A DNA stretch of 64,000 nucleotides from UBA5336 sp964412785 (GCA_964412785.1 CAYPQD010000008.1:9895-73894); one strand, 5' to 3'. Numbered from the stretch's first letter, positions 27,969 through 35,942 are shown. Numbers and translations: made by a program. The notes: a model not told the origin generated them from the letters alone.

Positions 27969-28180
27969 GGCTGCCCCCGCCGCACGGTATGGATCATCGG
28001 GAGGACTGTCAGCGAGGCCAGCACGCTGCGCACGTCAGAGAGAACCGCCTCGCTCGCCTGTCCGAGCCGCTCAAACCCGCGCGAGGGCCGGTGAACGGAG
28101 CGGACCTGGTCGACCACGGCCTTGGGCAGGCATACCGCCAGGCTGTCGCCCCACTCCGATACCTTCACGATGATCGCCAT
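27965..28180 (-). CDS. MazE/AbrB-like small protein (orphan antitoxin-like)
   Basis: A 71-residue protein. The first 25 residues, MAIIVKVSEWGDSLAVCLPKA, match the MazE/AbrB swapped-hairpin DNA-binding core (K-x-x-x-W-G-x-S-L-A-V-x-x-P). The remaining residues are not recognisable as the usual toxin-binding tail and end in IHTVRRGQP. No MazF or other toxin gene lies next to it. The following gene, a WecG-STAS fusion, overlaps its stop. A palindrome lies 17 bases upstream. It is therefore an orphan transcription-factor-like protein or a decayed antitoxin. Confidence 0.65.
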   Translation of the reverse strand: MAIIVKVSEWGDSLAVCLPKAVVDQVRSVHRPSRGFERLGQASEAVLSDVRSVLASLTVLPMIHTVRRGQP

Positions 28181-28196
28181 GCTTCAGGCCTTCTTT

Positions 28197-28215
28197 GGAT
28201 ATACACTGCATATCC
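28197..28215. promoter_or_regulatory. Palindrome upstream of the MazE-like gene
   Basis: GGATAT and ATATCC are perfect 6-bp arms around a 7-base spacer, 17 bases from the start codon and within the ilvN-mazE-like gap. MazE-type proteins bind similar AT-rich palindromes in their own promoters, so autoregulation is plausible. Confidence 0.4.
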
Positions 28216-28239
28216 GTGGCGGGCGTCCGGCCACCGGTC

Positions 28240-28803
28240 TCATCCCTTCTCCTTGCCGCGCTGGATGGAGAGGACGCCCGTGCGCGAGACCTCGACGAGG
28301 CCGAGCGGCTTCATCAGTTCGATGAACTGATCGATCTTGTCGCTGCCGCCGGTCAGTTCGAAGACGAAGCTCTCGATCGTGGTGTCGATGACATTGGCGC
28401 GGAAGATCTCCGCGATGCGCAGGCTTTCGACCCGGTCCGGACCCGTTCCGGCGACCTTGACAAGGGCCAGCTCCCGCTCGATGCCACCCCGCGAGCGGGT
28501 CACGTCAATGACGCGCGCCACCGGAACGATACGCAGCAGCTGCGCTTCGATCTGCTCAAGCGTTTGCGGCGTGCCACCGGTGACGACAGTGATACGCGAA
28601 CGATGGCGGCTGGCATCCACCTCGGCAACGGTCAGGCTCTCGATATTGTAGCCGCGCGCAGAGAACAGTCCCACGACGCGGGCGAGCACGCCCGGCTCAT
28701 TGTCGACCATGATCGCCAGGGTGCGTCGCTCGAACGGCGCATCGTCATGGACCATGTCATAGGCCGAACGGGGGCCGTCATCGCCGCGATCATGGGTCGT
28801 CAT
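28240..28803 (-). CDS. ilvN: Acetolactate synthase small (regulatory) subunit
   Basis: A 187-residue ACT-domain subunit that stabilises the large subunit and gives valine feedback inhibition. The ACT domain is clear: RTLAIMVDNEPGVLARVVGLFSARGYNIESL at the N-terminus (about 27-57), then TVVTGGTPQTLEQIEAQL and a second half with ELALVKVAGT. Length fits the IlvH/IlvN family. Its start overlaps the stop of an unrelated 249-residue gene by ATGA. The 5' end has an extra 25-residue hydrophilic tail compared with many relatives. Confidence 0.95.
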   Translation of the reverse strand: MTTHDRGDDGPRSAYDMVHDDAPFERRTLAIMVDNEPGVLARVVGLFSARGYNIESLTVAEVDASRHRSRITVVTGGTPQTLEQIEAQLLRIVPVARVIDVTRSRGGIERELALVKVAGTGPDRVESLRIAEIFRANVIDTTIESFVFELTGGSDKIDQFIELMKPLGLVEVSRTGVLSIQRGKEKG

Positions 28804-29549
28804 GGCGCAGGGGCCTCGCGTTCCTGGACGTCGTGGAGGAGCCGCCGGCGCTCCTCGGCCGGGACCAGGTCCATCCAGCCGCGGTCATGCGCCCGGGTCA
28901 GCAGGCCTGGCCGACGTGCATCGAGAATGATGCCGAGCCGCCCGGCCCGGTTGAGCGCGTCCGCGCGCGCGCGCGGGCGCTGATCGGTATAGCGTTCGAT
29001 CACCTCGTCGAGCCGGTGTGGGTCAAGGTGCGCCTGCAGCTCCGAAACCGCCAGGCGGCGGCATTCGGTTATGAAACCGGCACTGTCCTCGCCGCGCACC
29101 GGTCCCTGGCCGATTTCCATCACCTCATAATAGGCGTACATCACCGCATCGAGGATGGCCGGGCGCTTGCCCTTGTAGGCCTGCTCCTTGTCGGTGCCGT
29201 GGCCATCGGGATCAACATTCGGGAAGAACATCCGTCCCTGGTCGATCAGAGCCGACAGCCGCCGCGCCACGTCCAGCCGTCTTGACTGCATCTCCGCCTC
29301 GGTCAGGTGGTGGGACAGGGCAAGCGCGCTGGCCTCGCTCAGGGTGTCGATCACGGTGCAGCCCCAGTCGAGGCTCGCCCCATCAATCCTCTGGCGCAGG
29401 CTTTCGCGCTGCAGCAGACGCTGGCGATGCGTCTCATGCCGCGACAGCAGCATGCTGACAAGCGCGACCCCAGCCGCAAGGGCGGTGAATATCGCGCCCA
29501 GGAATTCCCCATGCGAACCGCCCCATTCGAAGACTGACTGGATATCCAT
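28800..29549 (-). CDS. Hypothetical membrane-anchored protein within the ilv operon
   Basis: Not recognised. The 249-residue product has a single hydrophobic helix near residues 16-35 (FLGAIFTALAAGVALVSMLL), then a soluble, helical, Arg- and Asp-rich region. Trp, Tyr and acidic residues are spread through the second half, and FFPNVDPDGHGTDKEQAYKG sits in the centre. No enzyme motif is visible. It lies between ilvB and ilvN, with an ATGA overlap into ilvN, so it is read as part of the operon. The ATG at 29549 opens the membrane helix region. Confidence 0.7.
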   Translation of the reverse strand: MDIQSVFEWGGSHGEFLGAIFTALAAGVALVSMLLSRHETHRQRLLQRESLRQRIDGASLDWGCTVIDTLSEASALALSHHLTEAEMQSRRLDVARRLSALIDQGRMFFPNVDPDGHGTDKEQAYKGKRPAILDAVMYAYYEVMEIGQGPVRGEDSAGFITECRRLAVSELQAHLDPHRLDEVIERYTDQRPRARADALNRAGRLGIILDARRPGLLTRAHDRGWMDLVPAEERRRLLHDVQEREAPAP

Positions 29550-29639
29550 TACGAACCCCTCCGATGACCCGCAGAGGTATTGCCACGGACCCGCCATGCC
29601 GGGCAATCGGACAAACGTGGCGCCTGGCAGGCTTCAGGA

Positions 29640-29855
29640 TCAGCTTCCAAAGCCGGTGATGCGCACACCGTCACGCGCGGCGAGGCGCAGGCCGGGCACT
29701 GGCCGGGCCGATGGCCGCTCGGAAGGGGCGGCATCGAACGCCATCGCGAAGGTCAGGCCCTCATGGGCGGCTGCGGCGGCGCGCGGCGGCTGGCCGAAGG
29801 TCAGGCCCGACGCAGCGGACCGCACCATTCTCAGGGGGGCAATCGAACGCTTCAT
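29640..29855 (-). CDS. Possible small protein overlapping the end of ilvB
   Basis: A 71-codon frame whose ATG shares a base with the ilvB stop (TGATG), behind a GAGG site eight bases upstream. This arrangement allows translational re-initiation. The product is Ala/Arg/Pro-rich with no domain. It may be a real small protein or a chance frame. The 90 bases after it hold nothing recognised. Confidence 0.35.
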   Translation of the reverse strand: MKRSIAPLRMVRSAASGLTFGQPPRAAAAAHEGLTFAMAFDAAPSERPSARPVPGLRLAARDGVRITGFGS

Positions 29856-31657
29856 CACACCAGCCTCTTTCCATCTTCGCCGATTTCATCACCCTGGATC
29901 TCGCCCAGGATCATCTCGTTGTGGGCCGCCCCCGACGGGATCATCGGCAGGCAGTTCTCGTCCCTTGTGACGCGACAGTCGAACAGCACTGGTCCGGGAT
30001 ACTCGATCATCTGAAGGATCTTCGCGTCGAGCTCGGCCGGCTCGTCACAGCGCAGGCCAAGACAGCCATAGGCCTCCGCCAGTTTCACGAAGTCCGGCAG
30101 GGCGGCGGAATAGGAATGGGAATAGCGCTCGCCATGCAGCAGCTCCTGCCACTGGCGCACCATGCCCATCCACTCATTGTTGAGGATGAACACCTTGATC
30201 GGCAGGTCGTGCTGCACCGCCGTCGACATTTCCTGTGTGACCATCTGCACGCTGGCCTCGCCGGCAATGTCGATGACCAGGGCGTGAGGGTGCGCCGCCT
30301 GGATGCCGAGCGCAGCCGGCAGGCCATAGCCCATGGTGCCGAGCCCGCCCGACGTCATCCAGCGGTTGGGCTCGTGGAAATGGAAGAACTGCGCCGCCCA
30401 CATCTGGTGCTGGCCGACCTCTGTCGAGATAAAGACATTGCGGTCTCGGGTCAGCGCGTACAGCCGTTCGATCGCGTATTGCGGCTTGATGGAGGCGGGA
30501 TCGGGCGCATAGGCGAAACACTGGCGCGCCCGCCATCCCGCGATCTCCGCCTTCCAGGGCTCCAGATCCTGCGCCCTCGTGCCACGGGCCTTCCAGCCAT
30601 CGACCATCGCCTTCAGGGCAGCGCCGCAATCGGCCACCACCGGCACATCGGCCCGTACGATCTTGTTGATCGAGGAGGGGTCGATATCGATGTGGACCTT
30701 CTTCGAGTTCGGCGAGAAGGCATCGATCCGCCCGGTCACCCGGTCGTCGAAGCGCGCCCCCACGCAGATCATCAGGTCGCAAGCATGCATCGCCTGGTTG
30801 GCCTCAAGGCTGCCATGCATGCCGACCATGCCGAGCCAGTCCGGGTGGTCGGCATCAAAGGCACCGAGCCCCATCAGGGTCGAGGTCAGCGGAAAGCCGG
30901 TCAGCGCCTGCAACTCCCGCAGCAGGCGGGACGCCTCCGGCCCAGAATTGATGACGCCGCCGCCGGTGTAGAAGACCGGCCGGCGGGCGAGGGCCATGAG
31001 GTCGAGGGCCTGCTGGATGCGCTCTGGTTTCGGCTCGCGGCGCGGGGCATAACTTGCCCGCGTCACCGCAGACTTCGCCACATACCGCCCCATGGCGAAC
31101 TGGATGTCCTTCGGGATGTCGACCACGACCGGGCCCGGCCGGCCGGACGTGGCGACGAGGAAGGCCTCGTGCAGGGTCCAGGCAAGGCGGTCGACATCGG
31201 TCACAAGATAGTTGTGCTTGGCGCAGCAGCGGGTGATGCCGACCGTGTCGCACTCCTGGAAGGCATCGGTGCCGATGAGGTGCGTCGGCACCTGGCCGGT
31301 GATCACCACCATCGGGATACTGTCCATCATCGCGTCGGCGATCGGGGTCACGGTGTTGGTGGCACCGGGCCCGGACGTCACGAGCACCACGCCCGGCCTG
31401 CCGGTGGAGCGGGCATAGCCCTCCGCTGCGTGGCCCGCCCCCTGCTCATGGCGCACCAGCACATGGCGGATCGAAGGGGCGTCGAACAGGGCATCATAGA
31501 TCGGCAGCACCGCCCCGCCCGGATAGCCGAACATGACCTCCACGCCCTGCTCCTTCAGCACGTCGATGACGATCTGCGCGCCGCTCAGCATCACGGATGA
31601 AGCGGGCACTTGCGCGCGAGCGCTCTGGCGGTCGATCTGGTCAAGGGCGGGTTTCAT
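29855..31657 (-). CDS. ilvB: Acetolactate synthase large (catalytic) subunit
   Basis: A 600-residue thiamine-diphosphate enzyme that condenses pyruvate with pyruvate or 2-oxobutyrate, the first shared step of valine, leucine and isoleucine synthesis. The catalytic glutamate lies in EQGAGHAAEGYARSTGRPGV. FAD and central-domain motifs follow (GRPVFYTGGG, GVGARFDDRVTG). The TPP motif is GEASVQMVTQEMSTAVQ, slightly off the usual GDGS, then NNEWMGMVRQWQE. It is the first structural gene after the attenuator. The ATG at 31657 gives a 22-residue lead-in before the conserved SGAQIVIDVLKEQG. Confidence 0.97.
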   Translation of the reverse strand: MKPALDQIDRQSARAQVPASSVMLSGAQIVIDVLKEQGVEVMFGYPGGAVLPIYDALFDAPSIRHVLVRHEQGAGHAAEGYARSTGRPGVVLVTSGPGATNTVTPIADAMMDSIPMVVITGQVPTHLIGTDAFQECDTVGITRCCAKHNYLVTDVDRLAWTLHEAFLVATSGRPGPVVVDIPKDIQFAMGRYVAKSAVTRASYAPRREPKPERIQQALDLMALARRPVFYTGGGVINSGPEASRLLRELQALTGFPLTSTLMGLGAFDADHPDWLGMVGMHGSLEANQAMHACDLMICVGARFDDRVTGRIDAFSPNSKKVHIDIDPSSINKIVRADVPVVADCGAALKAMVDGWKARGTRAQDLEPWKAEIAGWRARQCFAYAPDPASIKPQYAIERLYALTRDRNVFISTEVGQHQMWAAQFFHFHEPNRWMTSGGLGTMGYGLPAALGIQAAHPHALVIDIAGEASVQMVTQEMSTAVQHDLPIKVFILNNEWMGMVRQWQELLHGERYSHSYSAALPDFVKLAEAYGCLGLRCDEPAELDAKILQMIEYPGPVLFDCRVTRDENCLPMIPSGAAHNEMILGEIQGDEIGEDGKRLV

Positions 31658-31715
31658 GGGATCGGTCTCGGTTCGGTCTCGTTTCGATTTCGGTCAGGGG
31701 TGGCGGTCGACAAAG

Positions 31716-31742
31716 AAAAAAGGGTCTCCGCAGGGAGACCCT
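31716..31742 (-). terminator. Intrinsic terminator (attenuator) of the ilv leader
   Basis: On the minus strand AGGGTCTCC and GGAGACCCT form a perfect 9-bp stem with a 4-base loop. It is followed at once by six T's and CTTTG, a textbook intrinsic terminator. It lies 59 bases before the ilvB start and 39 bases after the leader peptide stop, so it ends transcription before the operon unless read-through occurs. Confidence 0.88.
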
Positions 31743-31760
31743 TGATACCCCACGCCCGCG

Positions 31761-31781
31761 GCTGGCTCGCTCCAGGCCAGC
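31761..31781 (-). promoter_or_regulatory. Hairpin at the leader peptide stop
   Basis: GCTGGC (31776-31781) and GCCAGC (31761-31766) are perfect 6-bp arms. The stem begins on the last base of the leader peptide stop codon, where a pause or protector hairpin is expected in an attenuation system. An alternative antiterminator pairing was not resolved by eye. Confidence 0.45.
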
Positions 31782-31834
31782 TATGGACGCAGGAAAAGTC
31801 GTACGGTCAGGATTATGTGTTGCAGCTCACGCAT
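31781..31834 (-). CDS. ilv operon leader peptide (17 aa)
   Basis: Minus-strand ATG to TAG encodes MRELQHIILTVRLFLRP. It has Ile-Ile-Leu in a row, then Val, Leu and another Leu, all products of the pathway downstream. The ATG has a strong GAGGAA site seven bases before it, and the stop falls where the pause hairpin begins. Ribosome stalling at the Ile-Ile-Leu/Val codons when charged tRNA is scarce would prevent the terminator from forming. This is the standard transcription attenuation logic; the exact antiterminator fold is inferred. Confidence 0.82.
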   Translation of the reverse strand: MRELQHIILTVRLFLRP

Positions 31835-31860
31835 TGGGGTTTCCTCAAACTCCAAGAAAA

Positions 31861-31889
31861 GGAATAACCTACCCCTTAACCCGCGTCAA
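31861..31889 (-). promoter_or_regulatory. Probable promoter of the ilv operon
   Basis: On the minus strand TTGACG (31884-31889), a 17-base spacer, and TATTCC (31861-31866). The -35 matches five of six consensus bases and the -10 three of six. The -35 lies inside the last codons of miaA, and a start some 20 bases before the leader peptide ATG would result. Confidence 0.55.
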
Positions 31890-32808
31890 TCGCCTTATAG
31901 AGGGCAAGAATTACCTTTTTGCGCGGTTCAAGCTCCGGCGAGGGAATCCGCGGCCAGAACGGGAACTGCCGGGCGATCCAGGTGAACTGGCGCTTGGCGT
32001 AGCGCCGCGTGTCGCGCTTGGCGTGCTCAGCAGCATTCTCGGCCGTCAATTCACCGCGCAGGAAGGCGGCAAACCACGGCATGCCATGGGCCTTCATTGC
32101 CGGCAGCTCCTTGTCGAGGCCCCGCCCGACCAGCGTCTCGGCCTCCTGCATCGCGCCGGACACCATCATTCCGTCGAAGCGCCGGTCAATCCGCGCATAA
32201 AGCCGCGCCCGCGGCGGTGTCAGCGCCACGCCGAGCCACTCGCCCGGCTCCAGGAGGGGCCGTGCCCGGGCCCCCTGAAAGCTGCTCAGCGGCCGGCCGG
32301 TCGCCAGCCAGACCTCCAGCGCGCGCGACAGTCGCTGGCGGTCGGTCGGGCCGATGCGGTGTGCCGCCTCCGTATCGACGGCCAGCAGCCGCCGGTAGAG
32401 GCCTTCCGGCCCCTCCGCCGCCAGCATCACGCGCACATCAGCGCGAATCTCCTCCGGCACCGGCGGGATTTCGCTCAGCCCCTCAGTGAGGGCCAGGAAG
32501 TAGAGCCCGGTGCCGCCGACAATCACCGCCCGCCGCCCGCGCTGGGCAAGGTCTCGCAGCACCCGGCCAGCCTCGTCGAGCCAGCGGCCGGTGGAATAGC
32601 GCTCGGCGGCATCCACATGGCCGAACAGATGGTGCGGCACGCGCGCCTCTTCCTCGGGCGTTGGCCGGGCCGACAGGATGCGCAGGTCGCTGTAGACTTG
32701 CATGGAATCGGCGTTCACCACGTCGGCGTCGAGCCGTTCGGCGAGGGCGAGCGCAAGCGCGGTCTTGCCGCTTGCGGTCGGACCGTGGATGAGGAGCGCG
32801 GGCGACAT
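31876..32808 (-). CDS. miaA: tRNA dimethylallyltransferase
   Basis: A 310-residue enzyme that adds an isopentenyl group to A37 of tRNAs that read codons starting with U. The P-loop is IHGPTASGKTALALALAERL, and VVNADSMQVYSDLRILSARPT holds the conserved residues for DMAPP and tRNA binding. VGGTGLYFLALTEGL and the tRNA-binding RRYAKRQFTWIARQ near the C-terminus complete the family set. Its 3' end overlaps the ilv promoter. It is divergent from serB, with about 60 bases between starts. Confidence 0.96.
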   Translation of the reverse strand: MSPALLIHGPTASGKTALALALAERLDADVVNADSMQVYSDLRILSARPTPEEEARVPHHLFGHVDAAERYSTGRWLDEAGRVLRDLAQRGRRAVIVGGTGLYFLALTEGLSEIPPVPEEIRADVRVMLAAEGPEGLYRRLLAVDTEAAHRIGPTDRQRLSRALEVWLATGRPLSSFQGARARPLLEPGEWLGVALTPPRARLYARIDRRFDGMMVSGAMQEAETLVGRGLDKELPAMKAHGMPWFAAFLRGELTAENAAEHAKRDTRRYAKRQFTWIARQFPFWPRIPSPELEPRKKVILALYKAIDAG

Positions 32809-32871
32809 GGGTTGACCGACTTACGCCCTTCGCCGTGGCGTGGAAAGGCGCAGAGACCGATGGAGACTGCA

Positions 32872-33768
32872 ATGACATGTGCCGCAGTGGCGGTCGCACA
32901 CGGCCGGGCGGACGACCTCGGCGAACGGCTCGGTCAAGCCCTGGCCGGGACCGGCATTATCGCCGGACCGCCGCAGGTACTCGGCGAACGCGGTGGCCAA
33001 TGCGCCGTCCAAGCCTGCCTCGCAGCGCCCAACCCTGAAGCCGTGCAGGCCCGGCTGGCTGACAGCCTGCCCGGAGCCGATGTCTGCGTCCTGCCCGAAG
33101 AAGGCCGGCGCAAGCGCCTTCTTATCTGCGACATGGACTCCACCATCATCGCGCAGGAATGCCTCGACGAACTCGCAGACTATGCCGGCCTCAAGGCGGA
33201 AATCTCCGCGATTACCGAACGGGCAATGCGCGGCGAGCTCGACTTCGAGGGCGCGCTGACCGAGCGGGTCGCGCGCCTTGAGGGCCTCGGCCTCGACGCC
33301 CTGGAGCGCTGCTATCGCGAACGCCTCACCCTGTCGCCCGGTGCGCGGACCCTGACGGCGACCCTGTCAGCCGCCGGCGCGCGCTGCGTCCTCGTCTCAG
33401 GCGGATTTACCTACTTTACCGGTCGGATCGCCGCCGATGCCGGCTTCCAAGCCCATCGCGGCAATACGCTGATCGATGACGGCACGGCGCTGACGGGCGC
33501 GATCGGCCGGCCCATCCTCGGCCGGCAAGCCAAGCTGACGGCCCTGACCGAGGAAGCCGCCGCCCTCGGCCTCGGTCCCGACGCCGCGCTCGCCATCGGT
33601 GACGGCGCCAATGACCTTGCAATGATAACAGCTGCCGGGCTCGGCCTCGCCTACCGCGCCAAGCCGGTTGTCGCTGCCGGGGCCCGCGCGGCAATTTCTG
33701 AGTGCGACCTTGTCACCGCCCTCTATTTCCAGGGCTATCGGGATGACGAGATCACCTGGGTGAGTTGA
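32872..33768 (+). CDS. serB: Phosphoserine phosphatase
   Basis: A 298-residue HAD-family enzyme that makes serine from phosphoserine. Motif I is CDMDSTIIAQECLDELADYAG, split by two aspartates; motif II lies in CVLVSGGFTYF; motifs III and IV in PILGRQAK and AIGDGANDLAMITAAGLG. The N-terminal 80 residues form a small regulatory region like those in other alphaproteobacterial SerB proteins. An ATG 12 bases earlier (32860) is possible, but the ATG at 32872 has GGAG six bases upstream and was chosen. Confidence 0.95.
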   Translation: MTCAAVAVAHGRADDLGERLGQALAGTGIIAGPPQVLGERGGQCAVQACLAAPNPEAVQARLADSLPGADVCVLPEEGRRKRLLICDMDSTIIAQECLDELADYAGLKAEISAITERAMRGELDFEGALTERVARLEGLGLDALERCYRERLTLSPGARTLTATLSAAGARCVLVSGGFTYFTGRIAADAGFQAHRGNTLIDDGTALTGAIGRPILGRQAKLTALTEEAAALGLGPDAALAIGDGANDLAMITAAGLGLAYRAKPVVAAGARAAISECDLVTALYFQGYRDDEITWVS

Positions 33769-33804
33769 CACACCCGCTCACTGCGGCATCCCATCTCATT
33801 GATC

Positions 33805-35163
33805 ATGAGCCAGGGCTTCGACCTCCTTATCCGCAGCGGCACGCTGGTCACTCCCGGCGGGGAGGGACCGGCAGATATTGGCGTGCGTGATGGCCGCATC
33901 GCCGCGATCGGTGACCTCGCCACAGCCCATGCCGGCGAGACCCTCGACGCGACCGGCCTGCATGTCCTGCCCGGCGTGATCGACAGCCAGGTCCATTTCC
34001 GCGAGCCCGGCCTTGAGTGGAAGGAAGACCTGGAAACGGGCGCGCGCTCTGCTGCGCTCGGCGGCGTCACCGCTGTCTTCGAGATGCCGAACACCGAACC
34101 GGCCACCACGACGCCGGACATGCTCGCCGACAAGCTTGCCCGGGCCAGCGGGCGGATGGACGTCGACCATGCCTTCTATGCCGGGGCGACCAATGAGAAT
34201 GCCGACCTGCTGGCAGAGATGGAGGCGATGCCCGGCTGCTGCGGCGTTAAGGTGTTCATGGGCGCCTCGACCGGCTCGCTGCTGGTGGCAAGCGATGAGG
34301 GCGTCGCCCGCGTCCTCGGCGCGATCCGCCGCCGGGCCGCCTTCCATTCCGAGGATGAATACCGCCTCGCCGAGCGCCGCGGGCTGGCGCGCGAAGGCGA
34401 CTGGACGAGTCACCCGGAGGTGCGTGACGCCGAGGCGGCGATCCAGTCGACCAAGCGCCTCCTGCGGCTCGCCCGCGCCGCGGGAAAGCGGATCCATGTC
34501 CTGCACATCACCACCGCGGAGGAGATGGAGCTGCTGCGGGACGCAAGGGATGTCGCCAGCGTCGAGGTGACACCGCAACACCTCACCCTCGTCGCGCCGC
34601 AGGCGTATCAGCGCCTTGAGGGCTTTGCCCAGATGAACCCGCCGATCCGCGAACAACGGCATGTGGACGCCCTGTGGCGGGCCCTCAATGCCGGGATCGT
34701 CGACGTCCTTGGCTCCGACCATGCCCCGCACTCCCTGGAGGAGAAGGCACGCCCCTACCCGGCCTCGCCATCGGGCATGCCCGGCGTGCAGACGCTCGTG
34801 CCGCTGCTGCTGACCCATGTGAATGCCGGCAGGCTGACGCTGCGCCGCTTTGTCGACCTGACATCCGCCGGCCCGCAGCGCATTTTCGGCATCATCAACA
34901 AGGGCCGGATTGCGGAAGGTTATGACGCCGACTTCACCCTTGTCGACATGGCGCGGCGGGAAACCATTACTGCCGACTGGTCGAAATCGAAATGCGGCTG
35001 GACCCCGTTCGATGGGTTTGAGGCGACCGGCTGGCCGGTGGCGACCCTTGTGCGCGGGACCAGCATCATGCGCGACGGCGAGATCGTCGCGAAAGGCCAG
35101 GGCCGGCCCGTCCGCTTTGCCGAGACCCTCGAACCGGAGGCGTCGGGCGCGCCCGCTGCATGA
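33805..35163 (+). CDS. pyrC: Dihydroorotase (DHOase_IIb-like)
   Basis: A 452-residue amidohydrolase that closes carbamoyl-aspartate to dihydroorotate in pyrimidine synthesis. Motifs are DSQVHFREPG, EMPNTEP, GVKVFMGASTGSLLV (the carboxylated lysine strand), HVLHITTAEEM and GSDHAPH. The first metal histidine of the usual H-x-H is replaced by glutamine (SQVHF), a feature of a subgroup of alphaproteobacterial proteins named dihydroorotase; it could mean altered metal binding. An ATG at 33805 was preferred over a TTG six bases upstream. It overlaps the channel gene by four bases. Confidence 0.9.
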   Translation: MSQGFDLLIRSGTLVTPGGEGPADIGVRDGRIAAIGDLATAHAGETLDATGLHVLPGVIDSQVHFREPGLEWKEDLETGARSAALGGVTAVFEMPNTEPATTTPDMLADKLARASGRMDVDHAFYAGATNENADLLAEMEAMPGCCGVKVFMGASTGSLLVASDEGVARVLGAIRRRAAFHSEDEYRLAERRGLAREGDWTSHPEVRDAEAAIQSTKRLLRLARAAGKRIHVLHITTAEEMELLRDARDVASVEVTPQHLTLVAPQAYQRLEGFAQMNPPIREQRHVDALWRALNAGIVDVLGSDHAPHSLEEKARPYPASPSGMPGVQTLVPLLLTHVNAGRLTLRRFVDLTSAGPQRIFGIINKGRIAEGYDADFTLVDMARRETITADWSKSKCGWTPFDGFEATGWPVATLVRGTSIMRDGEIVAKGQGRPVRFAETLEPEASGAPAA

Positions 35164-35942
35164 GCGAACGCAGGGGGCTCAACCGGCAGATCTTCTGGCT
35201 CTATGAGGGGACCGGACGGGTGCCCTGGGCGTTCCGGCTTGTCCTGCTGGCCTTCGATATGGCAACCATCACCTATTTCCTGCTGGCGCCCTTCGAAGCG
35301 CGCGCGGTCGCACATATCTGGATCGATTACGTCATCGGCGCGGTGATTGCGCTGGACCTGCTCGCGCGGTTCTACATTGCTCGTCCGAGACAGCGCTTCT
35401 TCCGGCGGATGTACAACTGGGCAGACCTGATCGTGGTGGCGACCATGTTCGCACCACTGCTGACCCAGAACTTCGCCTTCCTCAGGGTGCTGCGCGCGGT
35501 GCGGATCGTGCGCGCGTTTACTGTGCTGCGCCGGGCGCGGGCGGTCTCCTCCTACCTGCGCGAGCACGAGGTCATCACCGAGCGGGTGACCAATCTCATC
35601 GTCTTTATCTTCATCATGTCCGCACTCGTCTACGTGGCGCAGGTGCGCGTCAACGACCAGATCCACAGCTTCCTTGATGCGCTCTATTTCACCGTGACCA
35701 GCCTCACCACCACGGGCTATGGCGACATCCTGATGGTCGGCGATTTCGGCCGGGTGCTCTCCATCGTGATCATGGTGCTCGGGCTGACCCTGTTTCTCAG
35801 GCTGTTGCGGGCGCTTTTCGTGAAGAGCGACAAGGTGGCGGTCGAATGCGATGCCTGCGGCCTTACCCGCCATGACCGCGACGCGGTGCACTGCAAGCAT
35901 TGCGGCGCCGTCGTCCACATCGAAACCGAGGGGGTCGGGTGA
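35160..35942 (+). CDS. Voltage-gated-type potassium channel with C-terminal zinc ribbon
   Basis: A 260-residue inner-membrane channel with a six-helix layout. An S4-like segment (FLRVLRAVRIVRAFTVLRRAR) carries regularly spaced arginines, and the pore has TTTGYGDI, the potassium selectivity filter. After the last helix it ends with two CxxC pairs (CDACG and CKHCG, about 14 residues apart), a zinc ribbon rarely seen in such small channels. Its start overlaps the dihydroorotase stop (ATGA). Gating and the ribbon's partner are unknown. Confidence 0.9.
   Translation: MSERRGLNRQIFWLYEGTGRVPWAFRLVLLAFDMATITYFLLAPFEARAVAHIWIDYVIGAVIALDLLARFYIARPRQRFFRRMYNWADLIVVATMFAPLLTQNFAFLRVLRAVRIVRAFTVLRRARAVSSYLREHEVITERVTNLIVFIFIMSALVYVAQVRVNDQIHSFLDALYFTVTSLTTTGYGDILMVGDFGRVLSIVIMVLGLTLFLRLLRALFVKSDKVAVECDACGLTRHDRDAVHCKHCGAVVHIETEGVG

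Noticed and set aside
27965..28180. A full toxin-antitoxin pair at the MazE-like gene
   Set aside because: No MazF or other toxin gene lies next to it; the following gene is a glycosyltransferase.
31716..31889. A ligand-binding riboswitch as explanation of the ilv leader
   Set aside because: The leader encodes an Ile/Leu/Val peptide with its own ribosome site, and no known aptamer motif is visible, so attenuation fits better.
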